A DNA stretch of 64,000 nucleotides from Clostridium_AD estertheticum_D (GTDB lineage Bacteria; Bacillota; Clostridia; Clostridiales; Clostridiaceae): contig NZ_JAHLDM010000016.1 in assembly GCF_018861295.1 (NCBI RefSeq), positions 53,878 to 117,877 on the forward strand, written 5' to 3'. How positions within the stretch are numbered: the first letter of the stretch is position 1; each line of letters begins with the position of its first letter. This document shows positions 1-9,350 of the stretch, one piece after another. The notes under the pieces were generated by a model, which was not told the DNA's origin, did not search any database, and was given only the letters and a program-made list of their open reading frames with translations. Made by a program: the position numbers and the translations under genes.

Positions 1-486
1 GATATTAAAATTATTGACGATACAAAAACCATAGCCATGATCTTTTTCAGCATGCGCACCTGGAGGTCTTTGGAGACAGAATGCATTTGTCACCTTTCCC
101 TCCATAACTGCATCAAGTGCGGCTAAATCGCCGCCCACAGCTAATGAAATGATATCATAAGAACCCTTTCCTACATACGCAAAGGGGCCTACTTCTCCGC
201 CTTCAGCATCACTTAATGTCTTAAGCTTGTCAATGTATTGAGGCGAATGAAAATATAAAAGTTCTTCTCTTGTTGCATTCCTTGGTTCCAATGGAATTAA
301 ATCATCGATAAACCCACTGCGATTCAGTAAATTGAAACTTTGCCTAATTCTATTTACATCATCGTAGTAAGATTTCAACTCAACCCATTTACTGTATGCT
401 GCTGGAAAAATAAGAGCTCCGTCACACGGATTATGCCAGTTAAAATTTTCGTGATACATTAATCCTGTCTGTACTATTTTTTTCAC
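1..486 (-). CDS. Histone deacetylase family protein (partial, C-terminus outside window)
   Basis: The frame is open from a GTG at 486 to the left edge, giving the first 162 residues. GGAGGT stands 8 bases before the GTG. The end of the visible part reads RPPGAHAEKDHGYGFCIVNN, the active-site signature of the arginase/deacetylase fold (RPPGHHA...GFC.xNN). This family hydrolyses acetyl-lysine, acetylpolyamine or similar amides using Zn2+. One of the paired histidines of the usual PGHH is replaced by Ala (PGAH), which is seen in some class II bacterial members. It is divergent from the LysR gene at 996, so that regulator may control it. Family assignment is firm; the substrate is unknown. Confidence 0.85.
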   Translation of the reverse strand, partial: MKKIVQTGLMYHENFNWHNPCDGALIFPAAYSKWVELKSYYDDVNRIRQSFNLLNRSGFIDDLIPLEPRNATREELLYFHSPQYIDKLKTLSDAEGGEVGPFAYVGKGSYDIISLAVGGDLAALDAVMEGKVTNAFCLQRPPGAHAEKDHGYGFCIVNNFNI

Positions 487-995
487 TTTAAATTACCTCC
501 TTGTATAATTTTAAAATCTTATATACACAATTAAACATATATTTAATCGCTGTTTTTAAATTATCACATATGTATGTATCAATACAAACAGAAAAAATTT
601 ACCCAAATCAACCATTTAGTTGTTTTTAGACCATAACATAAGGTTTCTGTTTTTATCCACAGCAGAAGCCATTAGAATACTTATCAACAAAATATATAAG
701 AGTTTTAACTTGAATTGTGATGTCCTTATCTTGCTGAGGATTGCTATTTTTTTTTACAGGCTTTTCCCCTTATACATTAGTTTTTGACGATCATTAAAGT
801 TCTTGACAATTTGTAAAAAATGTTAAGAGGTATTTCCTTTATTGAATTTGGTTATTGTATCTTAAACATAAAGAGAATATAATATATATATAATAAATCC
901 AATATTCTGCGTGTATTATAAAACTCTTACTTCCAGCAGATGGCTATTTGGCTATTTTCTATACTATAAAATTATAATCATAAAGGAGCTTAACT
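487..995. other. Divergent intergenic region between deacetylase and LysR genes
   Basis: This 509-base stretch is very A+T rich and I find no gene in it. It must hold the promoters of both divergent genes. A TTGACA-like hexamer occurs near 812, but no convincing -10 box follows at the right distance. Confidence 0.5.
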
Positions 996-1916
996 ATGAA
1001 TCAGCACCAACTTTTATATTTTTTAGAAGTTTACCAGCTGCAAAGCATCAAAAAAGCAGCAAAAAAATTAATCATTACTCCTCAGGGCATAAGCAAAACA
1101 CTGCTGTCCCTAGAGAAGGAACTCAATGCGTCTCTATTCGTTCGCACAAAAAAAGGTCTGATTCCTACAAATCAGGCTCATATGCTAAAACCACATGCAG
1201 AAAAAATCTTAAATGAGTTTTCTACAATACAGGAAAAGTCTTTTTTCATGCATACTCAAAAAGATTTTCTCAAGATTCTTTCTACTGCAGGCGTCTTAGA
1301 TTATTTAGGTGTTAATTTCATCAAAGATTTTCAAAAAGCCCATACGGAAATTTTGTTAAACTTTACAGAAACCACTGATAAAGCAGCCGCAGTAGAACTA
1401 TTGAATGATGAAATTGAACTATCACTGCTCTCCTCACCAGTCGATACCACTCTCTTTTCCTACCAGGCTTTGTTTTCTAATTATTACTGCATCATCGTAA
1501 ATCGCAAAAATCTACTTGCCCAAAAAGCAGCACTTTCCTGTACTGATTTCAAAGACCAACCTTTGGTATTAAAAGGTCGTGAACAACCATTTTTTAATAT
1601 TTTTCAGGAGAATTTGATAAAAAACGGCATCCGACCAAATACGATATTGGAAACAAATGTTGATTCCATCATCGCCGATATAGCTGAACAAAATCTAGCT
1701 ATTGGTGGTTCGCTGGATTATCTGGCATTTCAAAACAAACGCCCCCATACTGTAATCATTCCATTAGCAGATAATCATAATATGCGGACAGTTTATTTAG
1801 CACAAAAACATCATAAGGTCTTAACGCCTCAGGCAAAAGCTTTTAAAGATTTTTTGCTTAATTGGCTGGAATGGAATCAGGATAGTCTTTTCCATTGGAA
1901 CGCTCTGCAGCAATAA
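996..1916 (+). CDS. LysR family transcriptional regulator
   Basis: This 306-residue protein has an N-terminal winged helix-turn-helix (about residues 3-62: QSIKKAAKKLIITPQGISKT, then LEKELNASLFVRTKKG) and a C-terminal periplasmic-binding-like effector domain, the standard LysR layout and length. AAGGAG lies 9 bases before the ATG. It is divergent from the deacetylase gene at 486, the usual arrangement for a LysR protein and its target. The effector is unknown. A decayed LysR N-terminus with a similar recognition helix lies on the other strand at 2316-2404. Confidence 0.9.
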   Translation: MNQHQLLYFLEVYQLQSIKKAAKKLIITPQGISKTLLSLEKELNASLFVRTKKGLIPTNQAHMLKPHAEKILNEFSTIQEKSFFMHTQKDFLKILSTAGVLDYLGVNFIKDFQKAHTEILLNFTETTDKAAAVELLNDEIELSLLSSPVDTTLFSYQALFSNYYCIIVNRKNLLAQKAALSCTDFKDQPLVLKGREQPFFNIFQENLIKNGIRPNTILETNVDSIIADIAEQNLAIGGSLDYLAFQNKRPHTVIIPLADNHNMRTVYLAQKHHKVLTPQAKAFKDFLLNWLEWNQDSLFHWNALQQ

Positions 1917-2315
1917 CATTTTCTGTAGTAACAATCCAACGATTAAGCTTCCTCCGTTTACCTTATAATATATTTATGCAGAGGCCAGTATTTATTGTCG
2001 TGATAATTTCCACGCAAAAACCAAATTTTGTAATGATAAATTGTTCTTCTTAAGCCACTTAAAGTATCATTTCAATGCATTTACTCTTATGCTATTTTAT
2101 TTACTTTATATTCCATGATTAGATACATAGTATAGACCCTTACATTCGGAATTTTGTCAGTTCCTAAGGAACATTCTTACCATGAGTATTTTATGGACTC
2201 CCGATCTATCGTACACACAACCACCTCTGGTTCGCTGTTCCTTACTCTGCATATGCACAGCATTAGGGTGTATTCTCAATCGACTTCACCGAGCTTTATA
2301 TCTCTCATTTCTTAA
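1917..2315. other. Gene-free stretch after LysR
   Basis: No open frame with a start and ribosome site was found. The part around 2150-2310 is richer in G+C than its surroundings and has scattered stops in all frames, so it may be decayed coding or mobile DNA. I could not assign it to a family. Confidence 0.4.
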
Positions 2316-2404
2316 TAAATAAGACACATACGTGTAAATAATTATACTCCTAATTCAGCTTCAAGATTCTTAATGGTCTTATTTAATCCTTGAGAGGAAA
2401 TGAA
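2316..2404 (-). pseudogene. Remnant of a LysR-type helix-turn-helix
   Basis: Read on the minus strand from 2404, the DNA gives FISSQGLNKTIKNLEAELGV, a stop, then LFTRM. This matches the LysR recognition helix and wing (compare ITPQGISKTLLSLEKELNASLF in the intact gene at 996). There is no start, the frame contains a stop, and nothing of the effector domain follows. It is a fragment of a different, decayed LysR gene in opposite orientation. Confidence 0.6.
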
Positions 2405-2467
2405 GAAATAGAAAAAGAAATTGTTAATAAATATTGTATATTGCTATAGAATAGAAAGGATGATGGT

Positions 2468-2530
2468 ATGAAAAGAAAAAGAGGAGAATATTTCTCTAGA
2501 TCTGCTATGTATAATTTTATTAATATTTAA
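2468..2530 (+). CDS. Possible 20-residue leader peptide
   Basis: An ATG preceded by AGAAAGGATGATGGT opens a 20-codon frame starting MKRKRGEYFSRSAMYN. It ends 19 bases before the RpiR start. It could be a leader peptide or chance; only the ribosome site and position support it. Confidence 0.2.
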   Translation: MKRKRGEYFSRSAMYNFINI

Positions 2531-2549
2531 GGTGAATTAGGAGGTAATT

Positions 2550-3416
2550 ATGACTATAGAAAATATGATTAAATGCTGTGATAATCTAACACCGACTGAA
2601 AATCAGTTAGGGCAATATATAATGAAAAATAAATATCAAATTGACCAATTGTCAATTCAAGAGCTCGCAGAGAAAACATTTGTGTCAAAATCTGCAATTC
2701 ATCGTTTTTGCAAAAAGATTGGTATTGATGGGTTTAATGAACTTAAGGTAAAACTTGTTCAAGACATTGCAGTAGAAAATAAAGCTGATAATCAGATTGA
2801 TGTGAATTTCCCATTTTTACCTGATGATAGTCAAGGAATATTAGCTCAGAAGTTACTGAAATTATATGAAGCATCAATAGCTGACACATACAATTCTATA
2901 AATTTACTGGAATTAAATAAAGCAGTTAAATTATTACATAATGCAGATATTATAGATATATATACCCATGCACACAATATTAATGTTGCAGAAAATTTTC
3001 AAGATAAAATGCGTGCAATTGGAAGAATGGTTTGCTGTCCTGAATCATTTTATGATCAGCGTTGCACTGCAACAGCATCTAAAAAAAGTCATGTGGCTAT
3101 AATTATATCATATTCAGGAAAAGCAACGTTTTTACCTTCTATTGCAGAAATATTACATAGACGAGGTATTGAGATAATTTGGATAGGAAGGCTTGGGAAA
3201 AGTGTTGCATCAAATTATATAAAACACAATTTGTATATAAGCGATAGAGAAAATTTAAGAAATAGAATATCCCAATTTTCATCACATATTGCAATGCAAT
3301 ATTTGTTAGATGTGATTTTTAGCTGTATTTTTAAAATGGATTATGAAAAAAATCTGGATTATATTCAAGAAGTTGAAAGCATTGTTGATGATAGAAATAT
3401 TAGCGAAGAGAAATAA
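2550..3416 (+). CDS. MurR/RpiR family transcriptional regulator
   Basis: This 288-residue protein has an N-terminal HTH_6 domain (LSIQELAEKTFVSKSAIHRF at about 35-54) followed by a SIS sugar-phosphate-binding domain (about 110-250), the complete RpiR layout. TTAGGAGGTAATT precedes the ATG at good spacing. RpiR proteins sense phosphosugars. No sugar gene is adjacent here, but an internally deleted copy of this very gene sits just upstream of the beta-glucoside genes at 10,144-10,278, so a role in beta-glucoside or amino-sugar control is a fair inference. Confidence 0.9.
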   Translation: MTIENMIKCCDNLTPTENQLGQYIMKNKYQIDQLSIQELAEKTFVSKSAIHRFCKKIGIDGFNELKVKLVQDIAVENKADNQIDVNFPFLPDDSQGILAQKLLKLYEASIADTYNSINLLELNKAVKLLHNADIIDIYTHAHNINVAENFQDKMRAIGRMVCCPESFYDQRCTATASKKSHVAIIISYSGKATFLPSIAEILHRRGIEIIWIGRLGKSVASNYIKHNLYISDRENLRNRISQFSSHIAMQYLLDVIFSCIFKMDYEKNLDYIQEVESIVDDRNISEEK

Positions 3417-3556
3417 AAACTATTCCGTCCATGAAGAATTGCTAATCATTAGTACCTCTTGAGTTGCTCCATTTGGAAATTGATTTTATCCAAATGGAAG
3501 TATTATTATCTACTCTATTGACTTATTATAATGATTACGGTAAATTATAGTTAACG

Positions 3557-3574
3557 ATTAAACAAGTGTTTAAT
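3557..3574. promoter_or_regulatory. Candidate ArsR/SmtB operator upstream of the HMA gene
   Basis: ATTAAACAAGTGTTTAAT is a perfect inverted repeat (8-base arms, 2-base spacer) 42 bases before the HMA start. Its shape resembles 12-2-12 sites bound by metal-sensing ArsR proteins, and such a regulator is encoded at 5889 in the same cluster. Binding is inferred. Confidence 0.5.
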
Positions 3575-3616
3575 TGAATATACGAAAAATAATTGTTGAG
3601 AGGAGCTAATATTACT

Positions 3617-3835
3617 ATGAAAAAGAGTTATAAGATTGATGTAGACTGCGCAAACTGTGCAAATAAAATGGAGGATGCTGCAAAACATACAGCAGGTGTA
3701 AAAGATTGTACTGTAAACTTTATGACACTCAAAATGAATGTTGAGTTTAAAGAAGGACAGGAAGCAAAAGGTGTTATGAAAGAAGTCCGCACTAACTGTA
3801 AAAAGGTAGAAGATGACTGTGAAATCTTCCTTTAA
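3617..3835 (+). CDS. Heavy-metal-associated (HMA) domain protein
   Basis: This stand-alone HMA domain of 72 residues carries the metal-binding motif DCANCANKME (CxxC) near residue 10 and an acidic/Cys-bearing tail (NCKKVEDDCEIF). The chosen ATG at 3617 follows AGAGGAG; a TTG 24 bases earlier overlaps that ribosome site and is less likely. It probably delivers Cd2+/Zn2+/Pb2+ to the P-type ATPase encoded next, which lacks the N-terminal HMA domain usually fused to that enzyme. Domain assignment is firm; the delivery role is inferred. Confidence 0.85.
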   Translation: MKKSYKIDVDCANCANKMEDAAKHTAGVKDCTVNFMTLKMNVEFKEGQEAKGVMKEVRTNCKKVEDDCEIFL

Positions 3836-3870
3836 TTCAATTGGATAAAAAATAATATGACATATTTGTA

Positions 3871-3911
3871 TGCACCCTTATATTTGGCTAGGCCAGAGGG
3901 GTGCAAAAAAA
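3871..3911 (+). terminator. Hairpin followed by A run between HMA and ATPase genes
   Basis: TGCACCC pairs with GGGTGCA, with a small inner GGC/GCC stem, and is followed by an A run instead of a T run on the plus strand. It is a stable hairpin in the intergenic leader; true terminator function is doubtful. It may stabilise or separate the two mRNAs. Confidence 0.3.
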
Positions 3912-3922
3912 GAGACTTATAT

Positions 3923-3938
3923 ATGAACAATTGTTCAT
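3923..3938. promoter_or_regulatory. Second candidate ArsR/SmtB operator, upstream of the ATPase
   Basis: ATGAACAATTGTTCAT is a perfect 16-base palindrome 40 bases before the ATPase start. It closely resembles known CadC/SmtB-type sites (TGAAC...GTTCA). Together with the palindrome at 3557 it suggests metal-dependent derepression from two points. Confidence 0.55.
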
Positions 3939-3978
3939 GTATTTAATTGATAATTTCAAAAAGAAAGAAGGAATTAAT

Positions 3979-5862
3979 ATGAATAAGAAGCAGAAAAAGA
4001 TGTTAGTAAGAATCATTGTAGCAACTGTTCTTATGATTGCATTGAATTTTATACCAGCGAAAGGTGCTACGAGATTTCTGTTATATCTAATTCCATATAT
4101 TATTATTGGCTATGACATTTTGATTAAAGCTATAAAAGGAATTAAGAACGGACAAGCATTTGATGAAAGTCTTTTGATGGCGATTGCAACGATAGGGGCC
4201 ATGGCGCTTGCGATATACGAGGATGGCGATTATATGGAAGCAATTGCAGTTATGTTGTTTTACCAGATTGGCGAATGGTTCCAGAGTTATGCGGTCGGTA
4301 AAAGTCGTAGAAATATCAGCAGTCTTATGGATATACGCCCAGATTATGCTAATATTGAGAAGAATGGAAAGCTAGAGCAGGTTGATCCAGATGAAGTTGG
4401 AATTGGTTCAGTTGTTGTTGTACAGCCTGGCGAGAAGGTTCCAATTGATGGAACAGTTGTAGTGGGAAGCTCAAGTCTTAACACCAGCGCGTTAACAGGT
4501 GAAAGCCTTCCTCGTGAAGTGAGTGTAGGCGATGAAATCATCAGCGGATGCATAAATATAACTGGCGTGCTTAAGATTAAGACATCCAAGGAATTTGGCG
4601 AATCCACAGTATCCAAGATTCTTGAGCTTGTGGAGAATGCAAGTTCTCGAAAGTCAAAATCAGAGGACTTTATCACAAAATTTGCAAGAATTTACACACC
4701 TGTAGTTGTATATAGCGCAATTGCACTTGCAATTATTCCACCACTTGTCCGCATGTTTGGTATGGGACTTGGCGCTGATTGGGGAACATGGATTTACCGT
4801 GCATTGACCTTCCTTGTAATCAGCTGTCCATGTGCTCTTGTAATCAGCATCCCGCTAAGCTTTTTCGCGGGTATCGGTGGAGCAAGCAAAGAAGGTGTTC
4901 TCGTAAAAGGTTCTAATTATTTGGAGATTTTAGCACAAACGAAATATGTCGTTTTCGATAAGACAGGAACTTTGACTCAGGGTGTATTTGAGGTAAATGG
5001 TGTACATCACAATAAGATGGAGGAGAAAATGCTGTTAGAGTATGCGGCTCTTGTAGAGAGTGCCTCTTCTCATCCAATTAGTAAGAGTTTACAGCATGCT
5101 TATGGTAAGGAGATTGACCGCTCAAGGGTCACAGATATTCAGGAAATCAGTGGAAATGGTGTTACCGCAAAAGTAGATGGAACTACCGTAGCAGCAGGAA
5201 ATGCGAAGTTGATGAAGAAACTTGGTATTAAGTACATGGAGTGTCATGATGTAGGAACAATCATTCATATGGCTGTGAATGAAGAATACGCGGGACATAT
5301 AATCATTTCAGATATTGTAAAGCCACATTCAAAAGAAGCTATTGCAGCATTAAAGGCTGCTGGAGTAGAAAAGACGATCATGTTGACAGGAGATTCAAAG
5401 AGAGTTGCAGACCAGGTAGCAGGATATTTAGGACTGGATGAGGTATATAGCGAATTACTCCCTGCTGACAAAGTGTCAAAGGTTGAGGAACTTTTGTCTT
5501 TGAAGTCGGATAAAGCAAAGCTGGCATTTGTAGGTGATGGTATCAATGATGCGCCAGTATTGACAAGAGCAGATATTGGTATTGCGATGGGGGCCATGGG
5601 TTCTGATGCAGCAATTGAAGCAGCAGATGTGGTTCTTATGGATGATGATCCACTAAAGATTGTCAAAGCTATTAAGATTTCACGTAAATGCCTTAGAATT
5701 GTGCATCAGAATATATGGTTTGCGATTGGTATTAAGTTGATTTGTCTGGTACTTGGAGCGATAGGTATTGCAAATATGTGGCTTGCTATCTTTGCCGATG
5801 TGGGAGTTATGATTATTGCGATATTAAATGCAATTCGTGCGCTATTTACAAAAAAACTATAG
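3979..5862 (+). CDS. cadA: Heavy metal-translocating P1B-type ATPase (Cd/Zn/Pb exporter)
   Basis: A membrane pump exporting divalent heavy metals with ATP, 627 residues from the ATG at 3979, which follows AAGAAGGA; starts further upstream lack a ribosome site. Visible in order are N-terminal membrane helices, the actuator TGES, the metal-binding CPC in ISCPCALVISIP, the phosphorylation loop DKTGTLT, the nucleotide-domain SSHPIS and the hinge GDGINDAP. CPC with this arrangement is typical of CadA/ZntA (P1B-2). It lacks the N-terminal HMA domain, which is encoded separately at 3617. A decayed relative lies at 24,651-25,150. Confidence 0.93.
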   Translation: MNKKQKKMLVRIIVATVLMIALNFIPAKGATRFLLYLIPYIIIGYDILIKAIKGIKNGQAFDESLLMAIATIGAMALAIYEDGDYMEAIAVMLFYQIGEWFQSYAVGKSRRNISSLMDIRPDYANIEKNGKLEQVDPDEVGIGSVVVVQPGEKVPIDGTVVVGSSSLNTSALTGESLPREVSVGDEIISGCINITGVLKIKTSKEFGESTVSKILELVENASSRKSKSEDFITKFARIYTPVVVYSAIALAIIPPLVRMFGMGLGADWGTWIYRALTFLVISCPCALVISIPLSFFAGIGGASKEGVLVKGSNYLEILAQTKYVVFDKTGTLTQGVFEVNGVHHNKMEEKMLLEYAALVESASSHPISKSLQHAYGKEIDRSRVTDIQEISGNGVTAKVDGTTVAAGNAKLMKKLGIKYMECHDVGTIIHMAVNEEYAGHIIISDIVKPHSKEAIAALKAAGVEKTIMLTGDSKRVADQVAGYLGLDEVYSELLPADKVSKVEELLSLKSDKAKLAFVGDGINDAPVLTRADIGIAMGAMGSDAAIEAADVVLMDDDPLKIVKAIKISRKCLRIVHQNIWFAIGIKLICLVLGAIGIANMWLAIFADVGVMIIAILNAIRALFTKKL

Positions 5863-5888
5863 GAAAAGTTGAAGCGGAGGGGAAGATT

Positions 5889-6188
5889 TTGATAAAAGAA
5901 AATACAGATTTATTAGAAGAATCCTATCGCATCGCAGATTTATTCAAAGTATTTGGAAATACTACTAGGATAAGGATACTACATTATCTTTTTCTAGAAG
6001 AAAGTTCTGTGGGTGATTTGGCAATGGCTCTTGAAATGAGCCATTCAGCCATATCACACCAATTACGGGTTATAAAAGAAAGCAGACTCATAAAAAGCCG
6101 AAGAGAAGGGAAATTCATTATTTATTTTCTGGCAGATAATCATGTAAGAGCAATTATCTCGCAGGGAATCGAACATATTGAAGAATAA
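5889..6188 (+). CDS. ArsR/SmtB family metal-responsive repressor
   Basis: This 99-residue winged-helix protein reads LADLFKVFGNTTRIRIL-like at the start and has the recognition helix SHSAISHQLRVIKESRLI, followed by the wing SRREGKFIIYFLAD. The TTG start at 5889 is chosen because GGAGGGG lies 6 bases upstream; the same frame runs further up inside the ATPase gene. It probably represses this metal-export operon through the two palindromes upstream. The terminal NHVRAIISQGIEHI helix could contribute an alpha5-type metal site. Function by context is likely. Confidence 0.85.
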   Translation: MIKENTDLLEESYRIADLFKVFGNTTRIRILHYLFLEESSVGDLAMALEMSHSAISHQLRVIKESRLIKSRREGKFIIYFLADNHVRAIISQGIEHIEE

Positions 6189-6265
6189 GATGGAAAGTAT
6201 ATGTAACTTCAAAAGGACTATTTCATGATAAAATAGTTCGAAAGACAACAGAGGTGGAGGATTAT

Positions 6266-7903
6266 ATGTTTAGTTCTATAAGAAAAAGATTGATTTTTAA
6301 CTTTGTTTTAATTGCAGCAATAATAATTTTGATTTGTACATCTTTCCTTACATATCAAATGATAAATGGAATACAAAATCAAATGAAAGCTGATGGAATT
6401 ACTTTGGCAAATAATATAAGAGCGAATATTGAGAAAACAGGAATAAAAAATATAGATAAAATACAGGATATAGTAGATGGTATATACGATTATTCGGATG
6501 GGCAATTATGTTATATTGATGTAGTGTCAAAAGATAAAACCCTTGTTGCAGGAACATCAAAGAATTCTATTGGCCAAAAAATTAATTCGAATGAATTAGG
6601 AAGTGTATTTGAAGGGAAAACAAGCGGAAACATCTATGAGTGGAAAGGAATATCAGCATATAATGTAGGAATGCCTATTAAAGATGGAAATAGCGTAGAG
6701 TATAGTCTTTCGGTTGGTATTTCTATTGATAGTATGCAAAAAGCTATTAAAGATACAATTATAAAAAGTATAATCCATGCTATTACAGTTCTAATTCTAG
6801 CTGCCATTGCAGGAATATGTATAGGCAAACGAATTGCGAGGCCTATAGAAAGTCTTAAAGAGACTATTGAAAAAATAGGTGAGGGAGATTTAACTGCTGA
6901 GTATAAAGTTACAGGTAAAGATGAAATAGGAAAACTTGCAGCTGTCAGTAAAGAAACTACAAAAAGTATTAGAGAACTTGTTAGAAAAATTAAAGTGATA
7001 TCAGAAAGTTTAAGTGATTTATCTAAAAATATTAATGAGGGCGGAAATACAGTAGCGTTATCTAGTGAAGAGATTGCTTCTTCAGTAACAAGTGTATCTG
7101 AAGAAGGAATAAAACAAACAGAGTCTTTAGAGGATGCAGTTAGATTACTAGAGAATTTTTCGGTAGATTTAGATAATGTTGAAAATGAACTAGCTATATT
7201 AGCTGATATAGGAAATACTATAAAAGAAGATACAAATATAGGAGCAGATACTGTAAATAAATTAACCAATACTATTGATGAAATGTTAAATTCATTTTTA
7301 ATAGGAAAAGCAAAAGTAGATAATTTAGATAAAACTATATTTCAAATTAATTCTATAGTTGATGTTATAAATGGTGTAGCTAGTCAAACTAATCTTTTGG
7401 CTTTAAATGCATCCATTGAAGCCGCAAGAGCTGGCCAGGCGGGAAAAGGATTTTCAGTAGTAGCAGAAGAAATACGAAAACTTGCAGAAGAAGTTCTAAA
7501 TTCATCAAAAAGTATAACTCAATTAATAAATACGGTAATAGAAGAAACGGAAGGTGTTTCTTCTGCAACAAAGCATGCAACTAAGATGGTGGAAGAAAGT
7601 AGGAATGAGGTTAATAATGTTGCGAATTCATCTAAGAGAACTATTGAGAAAGTAAATGAGATTTCTAAAGAAATTAATAAAGTGCGTTTAGTAATTAAAG
7701 GAACAATGGAAGGCAGAAATAAGATTTTAAATACAGTTGAAAATATAGCTTCAAAATCACAAGAAATTTCAGCTCTTTCAGAAGAGGTAACAGCATCGAC
7801 AGAAGAACAAACAGCTATAACAAATGAATTAGCCATAACTTCACAAAAAATAGTTACTATATCATCTGAATTAAAAAATGATATTTCAAGTTTTAATGTA
7901 TGA
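6266..7903 (+). CDS. Methyl-accepting chemotaxis protein
   Basis: This 545-residue transmembrane chemoreceptor starts at the ATG following GGTGGAGG. It has a first membrane helix (about 9-31), an extracellular single-Cache-like sensor of roughly 130 residues, a second membrane helix (about 175-195), a HAMP linker (RIARPIESLKETIEKIGEGDL) and a long coiled-coil signalling domain. The signalling tip QTNLLALNASIEAARAG binds CheA/CheW. The ligand is unknown. No chemotaxis kinase gene is nearby. Confidence 0.93.
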   Translation: MFSSIRKRLIFNFVLIAAIIILICTSFLTYQMINGIQNQMKADGITLANNIRANIEKTGIKNIDKIQDIVDGIYDYSDGQLCYIDVVSKDKTLVAGTSKNSIGQKINSNELGSVFEGKTSGNIYEWKGISAYNVGMPIKDGNSVEYSLSVGISIDSMQKAIKDTIIKSIIHAITVLILAAIAGICIGKRIARPIESLKETIEKIGEGDLTAEYKVTGKDEIGKLAAVSKETTKSIRELVRKIKVISESLSDLSKNINEGGNTVALSSEEIASSVTSVSEEGIKQTESLEDAVRLLENFSVDLDNVENELAILADIGNTIKEDTNIGADTVNKLTNTIDEMLNSFLIGKAKVDNLDKTIFQINSIVDVINGVASQTNLLALNASIEAARAGQAGKGFSVVAEEIRKLAEEVLNSSKSITQLINTVIEETEGVSSATKHATKMVEESRNEVNNVANSSKRTIEKVNEISKEINKVRLVIKGTMEGRNKILNTVENIASKSQEISALSEEVTASTEEQTAITNELAITSQKIVTISSELKNDISSFNV

Positions 7904-7984
7904 TTTTTAGAATATGATAAAAAACTTATGTAACAACACGATTGATAAATACCTCATTTTTTATAAGTTTATATCAGAATGGAA

Positions 7985-9004
7985 TCATGTTTTCGGAAGA
8001 TCCGTATTTTTCATTTTGTATCGTGTTCTGTATTCTACAGGAGGAATTTGCATGATTTTCTTAAACGCGGTGGCAAACTTACTCTGACTTTCATAGCCCA
8101 TCATCTCAGAAATTTCGCCTACCGTCATAGTAGTTTGGCACAACAGATTTGCAGCATGATGCATACGATAATCCTTCATATACTGGGCAATCGGCTGACC
8201 ATAAATCGCTTTGAATGCTTTCTTTAACGTAGAGGTGTTAATTAAGAAATCTTTGGAAAGCAATTCTATTGTCGGATGTTCTTTTAAGTCGGAAGTTAGT
8301 TTTTTATGCATTTTCTTAATCGTGCTTATGATTGCAGCTGGATATGGGTCTTTACCTTTAGACTTTGATAAGTCATATATATTTAAAAATAACAATAATT
8401 CTTGTAGTTTAAGCTGCAAATATGACAATTGATAAGCGCTAGGCACTGTATCCCAAAGATGAAATAGTGTGTCCATTTTTGTAGTGGCTGGCAGGACAGT
8501 AATCTGACCGGCGTCGCAAAACTTTGTTTTCAATTCAATAGGATTGTATCCTATTGAACATAACGCTTGTGGCAAATGATTTTTAAATTCACCCAAATCC
8601 AAAAAAATGGTAATTCCTTTATAATATTCTAAAGGGAGGGCCATAGAAGATGTGGCACAATGATCCATCATATGTATAGAAATATCGCCAGCTCCAAGGT
8701 AAATACAATCACCATTATGCAAAGTCCACCCCATCCGTCCCTCAAGGCAAAAGTTAATCTGCATAACTTGATCCATAGGGTCATGATTAAAATCAAAGGC
8801 TGTTCCCTTATATTCATTCAATATAAGCTCTGCTCCTGGAAAAACAGGATAGCCAGTAAGTAAACCTACTCCGCTACAAAACATTATCTTATATGTTACA
8901 CAAGGTAATTGTTTTTGAGTAGTGGTTGGAATTTTTTTTAGAAAATGCAATCTGTCTAACAGAGTCATGTTTTTGTTTGGCATTTCATTATTATCTCGCT
9001 TCAT
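7985..9004 (-). CDS. AraC family transcriptional regulator
   Basis: A 339-residue regulator whose last 100 residues hold two helix-turn-helix units (LSKDFLINTSTLKKAFKAIY and VGEISEMMGYESQSKFATAF, then KKIMQIPPVEYR), the AraC/XylS signature. The N-terminal part is a cupin-like sensor region. Start at 9004 follows GGAG; an ATG 15 bases upstream overlaps that site. It is convergent with the chemoreceptor gene and has no evident target next to it. Confidence 0.9.
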   Translation of the reverse strand: MKRDNNEMPNKNMTLLDRLHFLKKIPTTTQKQLPCVTYKIMFCSGVGLLTGYPVFPGAELILNEYKGTAFDFNHDPMDQVMQINFCLEGRMGWTLHNGDCIYLGAGDISIHMMDHCATSSMALPLEYYKGITIFLDLGEFKNHLPQALCSIGYNPIELKTKFCDAGQITVLPATTKMDTLFHLWDTVPSAYQLSYLQLKLQELLLFLNIYDLSKSKGKDPYPAAIISTIKKMHKKLTSDLKEHPTIELLSKDFLINTSTLKKAFKAIYGQPIAQYMKDYRMHHAANLLCQTTMTVGEISEMMGYESQSKFATAFKKIMQIPPVEYRTRYKMKNTDLPKT

Positions 9005-9350
9005 TTTAACCATCTCCATTTAAAGATATAACTGTTAAGAAAATTATATAAGATTTTGTCGGATATAGCAAATAAAAAGGCTTGCTAGCACCAAAGTCAG
9101 TTTTTTAGAATTCTGGGCTAAATATATCGAAATATTTATTTTATTATTTCACTGTACTGGTGGATGTCAGGTGAATAATTTCAATTGAATATTACTTATG
9201 AAATTGGATGCAAAATGCAGAAGGAAAAAATTGAGTGTGCAATTGCATTAAAAGTTGTAGAAAACTAATAAATTAAAGTAAAATCAAGATTTAATTATCA
9301 GATCATAGACAAAAAAGTATTAAATATTTAGTTATAGAGGAGAAGATAAA
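9005..9350. other. Intergenic region between AraC and C_GCAxxG_C_C genes
   Basis: Very A+T-rich stretch holding the divergent promoters. I see no gene and no strong hairpin in it. Confidence 0.4.

Noticed and set aside
4344..5666. Long open frames on the minus strand inside the cadA-type ATPase gene
   Set aside because: They lie fully inside a strongly conserved gene, have no ribosome sites and low-complexity Ser/Ile-rich translations.
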